Assembly: GCF_001652265.1 (NCBI RefSeq)
Contig: NZ_LWBS01000011.1
Span: 124,001-188,000 of the forward strand
From: Rhizobium leguminosarum
GTDB lineage: Bacteria; Pseudomonadota; Alphaproteobacteria; Rhizobiales; Rhizobiaceae
Length of the DNA stretch: 64,000 nucleotides
Direction of reading: 5' to 3'
Shown here: piece by piece, positions 32,398-42,600 of the stretch
How positions within the stretch are numbered: position 1 is the first letter of the stretch
Layout of the letters: every line of letters starts with the position of its first letter
Program-made: the position numbers and the translations under genes
The notes under the pieces: model-generated
Told to the model about the DNA's origin: nothing
The model's input: only the letters and a program-made list of their open reading frames with translations
The model's database searches: none

Positions 32398-33804
32398 CTA
32401 TCCGGGATCACGCTCCGGTCGAAGCTCGGGAGCAAACACGAGATCCCGCAGGAAGTTTTCGCACCAAAGCGAGACGTCGTGGGTTAGCAGATGCTCCATC
32501 ATCATGCTCCAGCGGTCGCGGCGCTCCTCCAGCGACATGGCAAGGCCCTTGGCAATGGCATTGGCAGTGCCTTCGACATCGTAAGGATTGACCAGCAGCG
32601 CACCCTTCAACTCTCGAGCCGCGCCGGCGAAGCGTGATAGCACCAATACGCCCGGGCGATCGGGATCCTGGGCGGCGACATATTCCTTGGCGACGAGGTT
32701 CATGCCGTCGCGCAACGGCGTGACCAGCCCGATCGTCGCCAGCCGGTAGAGGCCGGCAAGCACGTTGCGGCTGATCGATCGGTTGACATAGCGGATCGGC
32801 ACCCAGTCGACCGTTCCGATGGCGCCGTTGACGCGGCCGGCCTGTTCGGCGACCATCTTCTGCATATGCTCGTATTCGGGAACGTCCGATCGCGATTTTG
32901 GCGTGACCTGCAGATAGGTGACCTTGTTCTGGTAGGCAGGATTGCTGGTGAGGAAGGTTTCGAACGCTTCCAGCCGCTGAATGATGCCCTTCGAATAATC
33001 GAGGCGGTCGACCCCGATGATCATGTCCCGGCCTTCAACGCTGCGCCGGGTCTTCTGTACCATGATATGGTTTGCGGCCCTCTCGGCGAACTCGGCGAAA
33101 CCGGCAGTTTCGATCCCGATCGGATAGGCGCCGGCCTTGAATATCCGTCCATGGGAATCGAACAATCCATTTCCGAGGTCGTCGCCAATTCCCTCCCTTC
33201 TGAGATACCCGGCAAAGTTCTGGAGGTCGTAGTCGGTCTGGAAGCCGACGACATCGTAATGCGAGAGGCCGCGCATGATTTCCTCATGGACGGGCATCGT
33301 GACGAGAATGTCGGCCGGCGGCCAGGGAATGTGCAGGAAGAAGCCGATCCGGTTTTTCAGCCCCATTTGGCGGAGTTCGGCCGCCAGCGGAATGAGGTGG
33401 TAATCATGAACCCAGATGATGTCGTCCGGCTCGATCATCGGCGCCAACCTATGTGCGAAGAAGCGGTTGACGCGGAAATAGCCGGCCATTTCCTTCCGGC
33501 CATATTCGGCGAGATCCAGTCGATAATGGCAGATGGGCCAGAGAACCCGGTTTGCGAAGCCGCGATAATACTCCTCGACATCGGTGTCGGTGAGATCGGT
33601 CAGCGCATAGGTGATGTTGCCTTTCTGCAGTTGCGACAGCGGGCCAGGTTCCCTGTCCCCGCTCGATTCACCCGACCAACCCATCCAGATGCCGCCCCGC
33701 TCCTGCAGGGCTGCATGCAGCGCAACGGCCAGACCGCCGGCAGCGGCGCTCCCATCTTTGGCCGGCATGGGAACACGATTGGAAACGACGATAAGACGGC
33801 TCAT
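32398..33804 (-). CDS. otsA: Trehalose-6-phosphate synthase
   Basis: This 468-aa GT20 enzyme makes trehalose 6-phosphate from UDP-glucose and glucose 6-phosphate. It begins [12 protein letters not shown] and has [45 protein letters not shown] and [18 protein letters not shown], plus the C-terminal nucleotide site [14 protein letters not shown]. Length matches OtsA of Rhizobium. No otsB is adjacent. Trehalose serves in osmotic and desiccation tolerance. About 700 bp of mostly repeat DNA separates it from pgi upstream. Confidence 0.95.
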   Translation of the reverse strand: MSRLIVVSNRVPMPAKDGSAAAGGLAVALHAALQERGGIWMGWSGESSGDREPGPLSQLQKGNITYALTDLTDTDVEEYYRGFANRVLWPICHYRLDLAEYGRKEMAGYFRVNRFFAHRLAPMIEPDDIIWVHDYHLIPLAAELRQMGLKNRIGFFLHIPWPPADILVTMPVHEEIMRGLSHYDVVGFQTDYDLQNFAGYLRREGIGDDLGNGLFDSHGRIFKAGAYPIGIETAGFAEFAERAANHIMVQKTRRSVEGRDMIIGVDRLDYSKGIIQRLEAFETFLTSNPAYQNKVTYLQVTPKSRSDVPEYEHMQKMVAEQAGRVNGAIGTVDWVPIRYVNRSISRNVLAGLYRLATIGLVTPLRDGMNLVAKEYVAAQDPDRPGVLVLSRFAGAARELKGALLVNPYDVEGTANAIAKGLAMSLEERRDRWSMMMEHLLTHDVSLWCENFLRDLVFAPELRPERDPG

Positions 33805-34129
33805 GAGCTTCCTTTAGTGAAGATGGGAGATGAAACGCTGTGTGACGAGCGTCTTGAGGCATCTCCTGAACTTGGGCAGGGACCATGCAGTGAAAGCGCC
33901 GACATCGACAGAGCCGACCGGGACGCGAGCGGCTCGGTGCAGATGCCAACAAGAATAACGAACGAAGCATTTTCCGCACAGATTTTGCTTGAATCTAGGG
34001 CGATTGCAGCGGATTGAAAGAATTCATTCTACAATTTTTGATTAGAAGAACGTTCAATCCGGTTTCGTACCGCAGGCCTTTCTTCATCGATGCCTTCCGG
34101 CAGATGCAGCCAGCACTTGGCCGGGCCAC
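33805..34129. other. Region upstream of otsA with a desaturase-like gene fragment
   Basis: No intact gene is visible. The A/T-richer stretch 33960-34060 is the likely otsA promoter area. Bases 34078-34108 match 31742-31772 in the desaturase pseudogene with one mismatch, and encode RRPFFIDAFRQM in the same phase. Confidence 0.5.
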
Positions 34130-34497
34130 GGGTCCGACCCATCCTTCAGACCCTAATAAAAGGGTGAAGGGATATCCCGCAGCCTCTCGATTCCCTCTTC
34201 TCCCCAGCGGGGAGAAGGTGACCGTAGGGCGGATGAGGGGGCCGGCGAAGCCGGTCTTTCCAACAACGCCCATGCGGATTTCGACCGCGCTGGCATCGTC
34301 TCGACCGTGTTTAGGGCGCCGGCAAGATGGGATATGAGGTGAAGGATGTGCCGCGCGACCCCCTCATCCGCCTGCCGGCACCTGCTCCCCGAGGGGAGAA
34401 GAGCACATGCCGTGACCTCTCCGTTCCTCACTCGCCTCTCGCAGGGCAAGTCCCCTCTCCCCGTCAGAACGGGGAGAGGTTAGGGTAGGGGCAATCT
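34130..34497. repeat. Composite of rhizobial interspersed palindromic repeats, copy 3
   Basis: It contains CTTCTCCCCAGCGGGGAGAAG (34195 region) with GGATGAGGGGGCC, then a second block from CCCCCTCATCCGCCTGCCGG to CTCTCCCCGTCAGAACGGGG and GGTTAGGGTAGGGGCA. It lies next to the 3' end of pgi. Confidence 0.7.
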
Positions 34498-34504
34498 CGA
34501 ATAC

Positions 34505-36130
34505 TTACTTCGCAAGCTTCGCCAGCGCCGCAACCAGACCCTGCGTCGAGGAGTCGTGCGATGCTGCACTTTCCTTGCCTTCGACGACCGGCAGCAGGCC
34601 CGTCGCCAGTTCCTTGCCGAGTTCGACGCCCCACTGGTCGAAGGAGTTGATGCGGAAGAGCACGCCTTCGACGAAGACGCGGTGTTCGTAGAGCGCGATC
34701 AGGCGGCCGAGCGCATAAGGGGTCAGCTTGTCGTAGACGAAGGTGATCGACGGCCGGTTGCCGGTAAAGACGCGGTGCGGCGCGATGAAATCGGCCTTCT
34801 TGTCGTCCATGCCCTTGTCGGTCAGCTGCTTCTTGGCTTCTTCGAAGGTGCGTCCCTTCATCAGCGCTTCCGACTGGGCGAGAACGTTGGAGATCAAGAG
34901 CTGATGCTGATGCCGCAGCTCCGGCTCGAAGGCGTTGGCGGCGATCATGAACTCGGCCGGGATGATGCTCGTGCCCTGGTGGATGAGCTGGTAGAAGGCG
35001 TGCTGGCCATTGGTGCCGGGCTCGCCCCAGACGACCGGGCCGGAATTGCCTTCGACCGGCGTGCCGTCGATGGTGACGCCCTTGCCGTTCGATTCCATGT
35101 CGAGCTGCTGCAGATAGGCCGGGAAGCGCGACAGGCGCTGGTCGTAGGGCAGGATGGCGCGGGTGGGGTAGCCCAGCACATTGCGATGGTAGAAGCCGAT
35201 CAGGCCGAGCAGCATCGGCAGGTTCTCGGTAATCGGCGCCTTACGGAAATGATTGTCGACGGCATGGGCGCCGTCGAGGAACTTGCTGAAATTCTCAGGC
35301 CCGACGGCGATCATCAGCGGCAGGCCGATCGCTGACCAGATCGAGTAACGGCCGCCGACCCAGTCCCAGAAGCCGAAGACGCGGGCGCTGTCGATGCCGA
35401 AGGCGGCGACCTTGTCGAGCGCCGTCGAGACGGCGGCGAAGTGGTGCTGCACGGCCGCTTCACCGAGCGCCTTGGCGATGAAATTGCGCGCCGTCTGCGC
35501 ATTGGTCATCGTCTCGACGGTGGTGAAGGTCTTCGAGGCGACGATGAACAGCGTCGTTTCCGGCTGCACCAGCTTCAGGATATCGGCGACATGGGCGCCG
35601 TCGATATTGGAGACGAAATGCGCGCGCGGGCCGTCATGGAAGGGGGCAAGCGCCAGCGTCGCCATCACCGGGCCGAGATCCGAGCCGCCGATGCCGATAT
35701 TGACGACATCGGTGATCGCCTTGCCGGTGGCGCCCTTCAGCGTGCCGGAGCGGACGTCGTCGGCAAACTTGCCCATGGCGGCAAGCACCGCATTGACGTC
35801 GGGCATGACGTCCTTGCCGTCGACCAGCACCGGCGTGTTGGAGCGGTTGCGCAATGCGGTGTGCAGAACGGCGCGATCCTCGGTGAAATTGATCGCCTTG
35901 CCGGAGAACATTTCCTCGCGCTTCGTCTCGACGCCGCCGTCTTCGGCGAGCTTCACCAAGAGCTTGAGGATGTCGTCATTCACCGCCGTCTTGGAAAAAT
36001 CCATCAGCACGTCGTCGAGCGCGACGGAAAAGCGCGAAAAGCGCTGTGAATCGGCGGCGAAGGCGGCACGGATATCGGTTGCCTTGGTGGCATCAGCGGT
36101 GCTTTTCAGCTGTTCGACGATGGCGTTCAT
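34505..36130 (-). CDS. pgi: Glucose-6-phosphate isomerase
   Basis: This 541-aa enzyme interconverts glucose 6-phosphate and fructose 6-phosphate. It shows the PGI signatures [43 protein letters not shown] with the catalytic region, and [15 protein letters not shown], plus the C-terminal [10 protein letters not shown] signature. The start at 36130 (MNAIVEQLK) follows AAAGGAG; an in-frame extension to 36202 is not supported. It links the fructokinase product to glucose 6-phosphate, a substrate of the neighbouring OtsA. Confidence 0.95.
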   Translation of the reverse strand: MNAIVEQLKSTADATKATDIRAAFAADSQRFSRFSVALDDVLMDFSKTAVNDDILKLLVKLAEDGGVETKREEMFSGKAINFTEDRAVLHTALRNRSNTPVLVDGKDVMPDVNAVLAAMGKFADDVRSGTLKGATGKAITDVVNIGIGGSDLGPVMATLALAPFHDGPRAHFVSNIDGAHVADILKLVQPETTLFIVASKTFTTVETMTNAQTARNFIAKALGEAAVQHHFAAVSTALDKVAAFGIDSARVFGFWDWVGGRYSIWSAIGLPLMIAVGPENFSKFLDGAHAVDNHFRKAPITENLPMLLGLIGFYHRNVLGYPTRAILPYDQRLSRFPAYLQQLDMESNGKGVTIDGTPVEGNSGPVVWGEPGTNGQHAFYQLIHQGTSIIPAEFMIAANAFEPELRHQHQLLISNVLAQSEALMKGRTFEEAKKQLTDKGMDDKKADFIAPHRVFTGNRPSITFVYDKLTPYALGRLIALYEHRVFVEGVLFRINSFDQWGVELGKELATGLLPVVEGKESAASHDSSTQGLVAALAKLAK

Positions 36131-36214
36131 GGGAGGCTCCTTTGGAGGCGGAAAGGTTGCGGAAACTATTCGCTTTATCACCCGCAAATCAAGTTCAGCC
36201 ACCTGCCGAAATCG

Positions 36215-36243
36215 AAAAAAGCCACCCGCGGCAGGCGGATGGC
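36215..36243 (-). terminator. Intrinsic terminator after fadD
   Basis: On the minus strand GCCATCCGC and GCGGGTGGC form a nine-base stem (one G-U) around CTGCC, followed by TTTTTT. It lies 40 bp after the fadD stop, before pgi. Confidence 0.75.
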
Positions 36244-36282
36244 CCCATTCAGGAAAGGCTCTAATTCATCAGATCGTCAAAT

Positions 36283-37983
36283 TCAGCCGCGCAGGTCCTT
36301 GCGCAGGATCTTGCCGACCGGCGACTTCGGCAGCTCGGTGCGGAATTCGATGAAGCGCGGGCGCTTGTAGTTGGTGAGGTTGGCGATGCAATGGGCTTTC
36401 ACCTCGGCTTCCGTCAGGTTCGGATCCTTCCTGACCACGAAGAGCTTCACCGCCTCGCCCGAATGTCCGTCCGGCACGCCGATGGCTGCGGCCTCGAGGA
36501 TGCCGGCATGCATGGCGGCGACTTCCTCGATCTCGTTCGGATAGACGTTGAAGCCGGAGACGAGGATCATGTCCTTCTTGCGGTCGACGATCTTGGTGTA
36601 GCCGCGGTCGTCCATGAAACCCATGTCGCCCGAGCGAAAGTAGCCGTCATCGGTCATCACCCGCGCCGTCTCCTCCGGCTTCTGCCAGTAGCCGGCCATC
36701 ACCTGCGGCCCGCGAATACAAATCTCGCCGACGTCGCCGAGCGGCAGCGAATTGCCCGCCTCGTCGCGGATATCGAGTTCGGTGGAGGGAAGCGGCAGGC
36801 CGATCGTGCCGGTGAACTCAGCCGAATCGAAACGGTTGGCGGTGGCAACGGGCGATGTCTCGGAAAGGCCGTAGCCTTCCGTCACCGCCGTGCCCGTCAT
36901 CTTCAGCCAGCGGTCGGCGACCGGGCGCTGCACAGCCATGCCGCCGCCGAGCGACATGATCAGCGAGGAGAAATCGAGCTTGGCGAAATCGGCATTGTTC
37001 ATCAGCGCATTGAACAGCGTGTTGAGGCCGGGGAAGATGTGCACCTTCGATTTTTCGAATTCCTTGACGAGACCGGGAATGTCGCGCGGATTGGCGATCA
37101 GGATATTGTGGGCGCCAAGCGACATGCCCATCAGCGAATTCACCGTCAGCGCGAAGATGTGGTAGAGCGGCAGGGCGCAGAGGAAGTTCAGCACCTCCGG
37201 CTCTTTCTTGCGCTCGAAGGCCGATCGAAGCCAGAGCGACAGCTGCGCCTTGTTGGCAAGCAGGTTCTGATGCGTCAGCACCGCGCCCTTGGCAACGCCC
37301 GTCGTGCCGCCGGTATATTGCAGGAAGGCGATATCGCTGCCAACAAGCGTCACCGGCTGGAGCTTTTTTCCCGCACCTTCACGGAGCACCTGGCCGAATC
37401 TCTTGTGCTGGGGGATCGACCAGGAGGGAACGAGCTTCTTCACCTTGCGCACGACGAAATTGACGATCAGCCCCTTCGGCCCCAGCATTTCTCCGAGCGA
37501 GGTGACGACGACATGGCGCAGATCCGTCTTGTTGAGAACCTGCTCCACCGTGCGGGCAAAATTCTCCAGCACGAAGATCGCCTTGGCGCCGGAATCTCGT
37601 AACTGGTGTTCGAGTTCGCGCGGCGTATAGAGCGGGTTGACGTTCACGACGACGAGGCCGGCGCGCAGGATGGCATAGGTCGCGATCGGGTTCTGCAGCA
37701 CATTCGGCATCATCACGGCGACACGGTCGCCCTTTTGAAGGCCGGTGCTTTGCAGCCAGGCGGCGAGTTTGCGCGTCTGGCTCTCCAGTTCGCGGTAACG
37801 CATCCCCTTGCCCATGCTGGAAAAGGCGGTCCGGTCGGCGTAACGGGCGCAGGATTTTTCGAGCAGTTCGGCAAGCGAGGCATATTCCAGCGGCGGAATC
37901 TCTGCCGGAACGATATCGGGATAGGCGGCAAGCCAGGGTTTGTCGGGCTTGGCTCCGTTCGGATGGACGGAAATGCTGTTCAT
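36283..37983 (-). CDS. fadD: Long-chain fatty-acid CoA ligase
   Basis: This 566-aa adenylate-forming enzyme activates fatty acids to acyl-CoA. It has the AMP-binding P-loop YTGGTTGVAKGAVLTH, the VTEGYGLSETSPV motif, GYFRSGDMGFMDDRGYTKIVDR and the C-terminal lysine segment ELPKSPVGKILRK. Its start at 37983 follows GAGAGGA; the open frame upstream to 38319 lacks such a site and crosses the regulatory palindrome. A TTGACGTAAACGTCAA palindrome lies 130 bp upstream, suggesting control by a MerR-type LiuR/fatty-acid regulator. It is monocistronic. Confidence 0.93.
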   Translation of the reverse strand: MNSISVHPNGAKPDKPWLAAYPDIVPAEIPPLEYASLAELLEKSCARYADRTAFSSMGKGMRYRELESQTRKLAAWLQSTGLQKGDRVAVMMPNVLQNPIATYAILRAGLVVVNVNPLYTPRELEHQLRDSGAKAIFVLENFARTVEQVLNKTDLRHVVVTSLGEMLGPKGLIVNFVVRKVKKLVPSWSIPQHKRFGQVLREGAGKKLQPVTLVGSDIAFLQYTGGTTGVAKGAVLTHQNLLANKAQLSLWLRSAFERKKEPEVLNFLCALPLYHIFALTVNSLMGMSLGAHNILIANPRDIPGLVKEFEKSKVHIFPGLNTLFNALMNNADFAKLDFSSLIMSLGGGMAVQRPVADRWLKMTGTAVTEGYGLSETSPVATANRFDSAEFTGTIGLPLPSTELDIRDEAGNSLPLGDVGEICIRGPQVMAGYWQKPEETARVMTDDGYFRSGDMGFMDDRGYTKIVDRKKDMILVSGFNVYPNEIEEVAAMHAGILEAAAIGVPDGHSGEAVKLFVVRKDPNLTEAEVKAHCIANLTNYKRPRFIEFRTELPKSPVGKILRKDLRG

Positions 37984-38113
37984 CTTTGTCCTCTCTCCCT
38001 TGCGGCCGCCGCCGGCGCCGAGCCGGTAATCGACCAGAAGGCTCCTCCATCTTCCAGTCCGGCAGCTTATGCCATTGCCTGAACGGTTCAAGCCGAATGA
38101 AGCTATACTAACC

Positions 38114-38129
38114 TTGACGTAAACGTCAA
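38114..38129. promoter_or_regulatory. LiuR-like palindrome upstream of fadD
   Basis: TTGACGTAAACGTCAA is a perfect inverted repeat (TTGACGT-AA-ACGTCAA). It matches the known style of MerR-family LiuR operators of branched-chain amino acid and fatty acid degradation genes in proteobacteria. It lies between the divergent fadD and PRC-barrel genes, 101 bp before the latter. Confidence 0.6.
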
Positions 38130-38230
38130 CATTCGGCCGCTGCATGATCGTCGGAAGCATGGGAACTTTGAGTCCGCCATGACGTTGATCTTGCATACTC
38201 ATCATGAGGAACACCAAAAGGAGGTGCACA

Positions 38231-38623
38231 ATGTTGAACCAGGATACCGACGCCACCCGGCGTGACCCGAATGTCAAGGGCACGCACTCGCTGATCGCCA
38301 GCGACCGCGTCGAAGGCACTCGCGTTTATGGCCCCGATGGCAGGCATATCGGCTCGATCGAACGCCTGATCATCGGAAAGCTCGACGGCCGTGTTGCCTA
38401 TGCCGTGCTGAGCTTTGGCGGCTTCCTGGGCATCGGCCACGATCACTATCCGCTTCCCTGGGAAAAGCTGAACTACGACACCCAGCTGGATGGCTATCGC
38501 ATCGACCTGACCAAGGAGCAGATCGAAGGCGCCCCGAGCTATTCGGACGATGACGACACCTGGTACAACGACAATGGCCGCCGGGTCTATGATTACTACG
38601 GCGTGCCGCCCTACTGGATGTAA
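38231..38623 (+). CDS. PRC-barrel domain protein
   Basis: This 130-aa protein has one PRC-barrel: HSLIASDRVEGTRVYGPDGRHIGSIERLIIGKLDGRVAYAVLSFGGFLGIGHDHYPLPWEKLNYD (about residues 19-85), followed by an acidic and tyrosine-rich tail (YSDDDDTWYNDNGRRVYDYYG). AAAGGAGGT precedes the ATG at 38231. Rhizobia have many such short stress-induced PRC-barrel proteins, of unknown function. A strong terminator follows. Confidence 0.87.
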   Translation: MLNQDTDATRRDPNVKGTHSLIASDRVEGTRVYGPDGRHIGSIERLIIGKLDGRVAYAVLSFGGFLGIGHDHYPLPWEKLNYDTQLDGYRIDLTKEQIEGAPSYSDDDDTWYNDNGRRVYDYYGVPPYWM

Positions 38624-38648
38624 CGTCGTCCGATAGGCCGAGCTGGAA

Positions 38649-38676
38649 GGGCCCCGCGGATGCGGGGCCTTTTTAG
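38649..38676 (+). terminator. Intrinsic terminator after the PRC-barrel gene
   Basis: GGCCCCGC and GCGGGGCC form a perfect eight-base stem around GGAT, followed by TTTTTAG. Confidence 0.85.
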
Positions 38677-38719
38677 TGTTTGGCGACGATAGTTGCCTCT
38701 TTGTCGTCTGCGCCGACGA

Positions 38720-38863
38720 CTGCCCCTCACCCTAACCCTCTCCCCGTAAAAACGGGGAGAGGGGACGTGCCCTGCGAGAGGCTGGCGGGGAACCGAGAGG
38801 CCGCGGCATATCCCCTTCGCCCCGCTTGCGGGAAGAAGGTGGCGGCAGCCGGATGAGGGGCTT
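38720..38863. repeat. Rhizobial interspersed palindromic repeat, copy 4
   Basis: It opens TGCCCCTCACCCTAACCCTC, has the CTCCCCGTAAAAACGGGGAG hairpin and GGACGTGCCCTGCGAGAGG, and ends CGGATGAGGGGCT three bases before the GH2 stop codon. It is very similar to copy 1 at 5019. Confidence 0.75.
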
Positions 38864-38865
38864 TC

Positions 38866-41319
38866 CTAGCGTCCGAAAACAAGATCGTTGGCCGATCGAA
38901 GCACGGTGCCGACAACAATGTCGTCTGCCCCGATCGCCTTTGTCGTCTTGACCACAAACACATGGCACTCGCCGGGCAGCAGCGTCACCAGCATGGAATC
39001 GACGACGGCCTCCGGATCCAGTCGATCCGCCATCAGGCAAAGATCCTTGAGGAAGTTTTGCGCCGTCACCTTGACCTCGTACCCGCCGTCGATCCCGACG
39101 ACATCGACCGTCAGCCGCGGCGCCGGCAAGGCAAGCACGATATCCTCGACGAAATAGTGGAAGGCCCGCCTGTCCAGCATCTCAACGACAATGACCTCGT
39201 CCTTCGGTAAGTCAGGGGTGACGATCTCATCCGGCAGCGGAAATTCCTTTGCCTCGAAGCGGTCGCAGAGCAGGCGCCAGAATTCGAACTCGGCAATCAC
39301 GGTGCCGTCGAGCTTCATGCGTTTACCGCTGATCCTCGCCCGCCAGAACAGCGTGCGTTCATTGACGGCCACCGCGGCAAGCCCGCCGCCGCGCGGCTGG
39401 ATCGTCAGTAGGCGCGGATCATAGGCTGCCTTCAGCGCATACCAGAGCGGCTTGCGGCGTCCGGCCGAATCGAGCGCTGCCCATGAGGTCACCGGCCAGC
39501 AATCGTTGAACTGCCAGACCACCGCACCCTTGCAGATATCCCGATGCGAGCGCATGTGCTCGACGCCGAAACGGATGGCGCGTGCCTGGTTGAGCTGGGT
39601 GGCGAAGTGCCAGTCTTCCATCGTCTTGGGCTCCGGCAGATGGCCGGAGAGGCCGCCGATCAGCTTGTCGTTGCCTTGGGTTGCCTTCTGATGGTGGAAG
39701 ACGCCGTTCGATTGCGGCGTCAGTGGCGCGTCATGCACGCTCTCTTCGATCGTTGCCCAGGCCGGCGGTGCCTGCCAACCGAATTCGGAGCAGAAGCGCG
39801 GGATATAATTGCGGTAGACCTCGTAGCCGACGTCGTTCCACACGTCCCAGATATGTTTGCAGCCATGTGCGTCGGCATTCGGTTCGATCTCCATCGAGCC
39901 GGAATAGGGACTGCCGGGATAATAGGGCCGGTCCGGATCAAGTTCGGCGCAGAGTTTCGGCAGCAGGTCGAGATAGTAGCCGAGCCCCCAGCTTTCGCCC
40001 GCCTTGATGATCGGCCGCCAGCCCCATTCGTCGAAACCCCAGATGTTCTCGTTATTGCCGTTCCAGAGGACCAGCGAAGCATGCGGCATCAGCCGCACGA
40101 CATTGTCGCGCACCTCCGCCTCGACCTCGCTTCTGAGCGGCTCTTCCTCCGGATAGGCGGCGCAGGCAAAGAGGAAATCCTGCCAGACCAGCATGCCGGC
40201 GCGGTCGCAGGCCTCATAGAACTCGTCGGCCTCGAAGATGCCGCCGCCCCAGACGCGTAGCATATGAATATTGGCGGCCTTTGCTTCCTCGATCCGCGCG
40301 GCATAACGCTCGGCCGTCACCCGCGGGGGAAAACAATCGTCCGGTATCCAGTTTGCCCCGCAGATGAAGAGCGGCACGTCGTTGATGACGAAGGTAAAGG
40401 CCGAGCCGTGGTCGTCGGCTGCGGTATCGAGCCGCAGCGAGCGGAAACCGAGTTCGCGCTCGTGAGCGTCGAGCAGATCGTCGCTGCCATCTTCGACCAA
40501 CCGGAGCGTCAGCGGATAGAGCGGCTGCGCGCCAAGATGGTGCGGCCACCAGAGCTGCGGCGAGGGGAGGGCAAGCTCGAGGGAAACCGCTTCTTCGTCA
40601 GCTCCAATCGCCACCGTCTTGCTCACGCCGCCGATTTCGGCGATGAGCTTGCATGGAGCCTTATCGCCATGCCGCGCCAGCCTGGCATGCACTTTTATCA
40701 GCCCGTCGCCGCCGGCAAGCGTCGCGGACACCCTGGTTTCGGCAAGCCGCGCCCGATCCCAGCTTTCCAGCCGTACCGGCTTCCAGAGGCCTGCCGTCAC
40801 CAGCGTCGGCCCCCAGTCCCAGCCGAAATTGCAGGCCATCTTGCGCATCAGATTGCCCGGTCCCGGATAGTTGTTGGGGCGGTAGCCGTAATGCCTCTCC
40901 ATCTCCGCGCCATAGGCGTAAGCCGAGCGGAAGGTGACGGTGAGTTCGTTCTGGCCAGCCTTCAGCAGCCGGGAAACATCGAAACGATAGGTGCGGTGCA
41001 TGTTGAAGGTACGGCCGATCTCTTCGCCGTTGAATGATATCACCGCGACCGTATCGAGCCCGTCGAAGACGAGTTCATGCACCCTGCCATCGTCCGGCAT
41101 CGCCTCGAACGTGCAGCGATAGGTCCAGTCGGTCTTGCCGATCCAATCGTTGGTGATTTCGTTGACGTCGATATAGGGATCGGGGATCAGCCGGCTGGCG
41201 AGAAGGTCGAGATGCACGCAGCCCGGCACCGTCGCGGGTATTGCAGCCGGCAGGCCGGGCCTTGCTGTATCGTTGCAGGAGAGCATCCAGCCGGAATTGA
41301 GCGCAGTCTTCTCGATCAT
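38866..41319 (-). CDS. Beta-mannosidase, glycoside hydrolase family 2
   Basis: This 817-aa GH2 enzyme has an N-terminal sugar-binding domain (GKTDWTYRCTFEA, DVSRLLKAGQNELTVTFRS), an immunoglobulin-like domain and a TIM barrel. The acid/base motif WNGNNENIWGFDEWGW is near residue 420 and the nucleophile segment PRFCSEFGWQAPP near 510. Both match beta-mannosidases rather than beta-galactosidases. There is no signal peptide, so it cleaves imported mannosides in the cytoplasm. No transporter lies next to it. Length is normal for the family. Confidence 0.88.
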   Translation of the reverse strand: MIEKTALNSGWMLSCNDTARPGLPAAIPATVPGCVHLDLLASRLIPDPYIDVNEITNDWIGKTDWTYRCTFEAMPDDGRVHELVFDGLDTVAVISFNGEEIGRTFNMHRTYRFDVSRLLKAGQNELTVTFRSAYAYGAEMERHYGYRPNNYPGPGNLMRKMACNFGWDWGPTLVTAGLWKPVRLESWDRARLAETRVSATLAGGDGLIKVHARLARHGDKAPCKLIAEIGGVSKTVAIGADEEAVSLELALPSPQLWWPHHLGAQPLYPLTLRLVEDGSDDLLDAHERELGFRSLRLDTAADDHGSAFTFVINDVPLFICGANWIPDDCFPPRVTAERYAARIEEAKAANIHMLRVWGGGIFEADEFYEACDRAGMLVWQDFLFACAAYPEEEPLRSEVEAEVRDNVVRLMPHASLVLWNGNNENIWGFDEWGWRPIIKAGESWGLGYYLDLLPKLCAELDPDRPYYPGSPYSGSMEIEPNADAHGCKHIWDVWNDVGYEVYRNYIPRFCSEFGWQAPPAWATIEESVHDAPLTPQSNGVFHHQKATQGNDKLIGGLSGHLPEPKTMEDWHFATQLNQARAIRFGVEHMRSHRDICKGAVVWQFNDCWPVTSWAALDSAGRRKPLWYALKAAYDPRLLTIQPRGGGLAAVAVNERTLFWRARISGKRMKLDGTVIAEFEFWRLLCDRFEAKEFPLPDEIVTPDLPKDEVIVVEMLDRRAFHYFVEDIVLALPAPRLTVDVVGIDGGYEVKVTAQNFLKDLCLMADRLDPEAVVDSMLVTLLPGECHVFVVKTTKAIGADDIVVGTVLRSANDLVFGR

Positions 41320-41409
41320 GGCGGGCTCCTGATATATGCCGCTTGAAACTGTGGGATTATCTATGGATTGGAACTGCGCTGCCGCGATCCGCGGTCGGCG
41401 TGAGATGCC

Positions 41410-41805
41410 TCAGAGAAACCGGCCGTGGCGCTGCAGCACCTCGATCTTGTAGCCATCGGGATCGCTGATGAAGAAGAACAGGCCGAAGAGCTTGCCGTCG
41501 CGGTTGAGCTCCACCAGTTCACCGGGATTGAGCCCGAGCTTCGACAGCCGCTCGCGCTCGACCGCCACCTCCTCGACCGAGACGGCGAGATGGCCATAGG
41601 CATTGCCGGTATCGTAAGGCGCGGTCCGGCCCTTGTTGACGGTCAGTTCCAGCTCGAAGCCGGTCTCGGCATTGCTCATGTAGATCAGCGTGAAGGTTTC
41701 GAAATCGACGCGGTCGGCGACCGAAAGGCCGAATGCCCTCTCGTAGAATTCGACGGAGCGCGCCTCGTTGAGAACGCGGATCATGGAGTGGATCATCTTC
41801 GCCAA
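41410..41805 (-). CDS. VOC family / lactoylglutathione lyase-like protein
   Basis: This 131-aa protein resembles glyoxalase I: MIHSMIRVLNEARSVEFYERAFGL, TLIYMSNAETGFELELTVNKG, NAYGHLAVSVEEV with a histidine ligand, and FFFISDPDGYKIEVLQRHG with the glutamate ligand. The metal-ligand pattern (His, Glu, His, Glu) is compatible with active GloA, so methylglyoxal detoxification is possible. It sits alone between the mannosidase and the osmoprotectant operon, 45 bp from the latter's end. Confidence 0.85.
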   Translation of the reverse strand: MAKMIHSMIRVLNEARSVEFYERAFGLSVADRVDFETFTLIYMSNAETGFELELTVNKGRTAPYDTGNAYGHLAVSVEEVAVERERLSKLGLNPGELVELNRDGKLFGLFFFISDPDGYKIEVLQRHGRFL

Positions 41806-41850
41806 GTCTGCCTCCCAGTGCCAATCATTGCGATCTTGGTACCCGTCCTT

Positions 41851-42600
41851 TTACGCCGCGCGCAAGCCGATTCTTCGGGTAATCGATCCTTCGACCAAGC
41901 CCATGGCATCATAGATCAGCACCGCCATCAGGCCGACGATCAGGCCGCCCTGCAGGATGAAAGCGGTATTGTCGGAGATCAGCCCGGCGATGATGACCTC
42001 GCCGAGACCCTTGGCCGCAACCGTCGAGCCGATCGTCGCCGTGCCGATATTGATGACGGTGGCGACCTTTAGCCCCTCGAGGATCAGCGGCAGGGCAAGC
42101 GGCAGCTCGACGCGAAACAGCCGCTGTGTACCGTTCATGCCCATGCCGTCGGCAGCATCGAGAACCTGCGGCGAAACCTGCTTCAGCCCGGCGACGGTGT
42201 TTTCGAAGATCGGCAGCAGGCCGTAGAGAAAGAGCGCGATCAGCGTCGGCATGGCGCCGAAGCCGGTCGCCGGAACCGCGAGCGCCAGCACCGCGACCGG
42301 CGGAAAAGTCTGCCCGGCATTGGCGATGGCGCGCGACAGCGGCAGAAAATCAGCCCCGCTTTCCCGCGTCACGAAGATGCCGCCGATAACGGCAAGCACG
42401 GCGCTGCAGACGATCGAGCCGATCACCAGCTGCAGATGGCCGGCGGCCAGCGAAGCAAGGCTGTTTTGCGTATAGACGGCGGGCGCATTGTTGCTGGTCA
42501 GCGGCACCAGCATGAAGGAAAGCCACTCCGTCCTGAACAGCAGGATGAGCAGCAAAGCCAGCGCCGCCAGGCGGAAGAGATTGGCGACGACGAGCTTCAT
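41851..42600 (-). CDS. Compatible-solute ABC transporter permease (OsmW/OpuCB type), 249 aa
   Basis: This permease has about six membrane segments and the OpuC-type conserved region TGFGAMPTLIALFLYGLLPIFENTVAGLKQV followed by AADGMGMNGTQRLFRVELPLALPLILEGLKVATVINIGTATIG. It is the last of four overlapping genes: its ATG overlaps the stop of the ATPase gene (ATGA). The transporter family imports glycine betaine, choline or related quaternary amines. Two different permeases in one operon are typical of OsmVWXY/YehWXYZ. Confidence 0.88.
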   Translation of the reverse strand: MKLVVANLFRLAALALLLILLFRTEWLSFMLVPLTSNNAPAVYTQNSLASLAAGHLQLVIGSIVCSAVLAVIGGIFVTRESGADFLPLSRAIANAGQTFPPVAVLALAVPATGFGAMPTLIALFLYGLLPIFENTVAGLKQVSPQVLDAADGMGMNGTQRLFRVELPLALPLILEGLKVATVINIGTATIGSTVAAKGLGEVIIAGLISDNTAFILQGGLIVGLMAVLIYDAMGLVEGSITRRIGLRAA

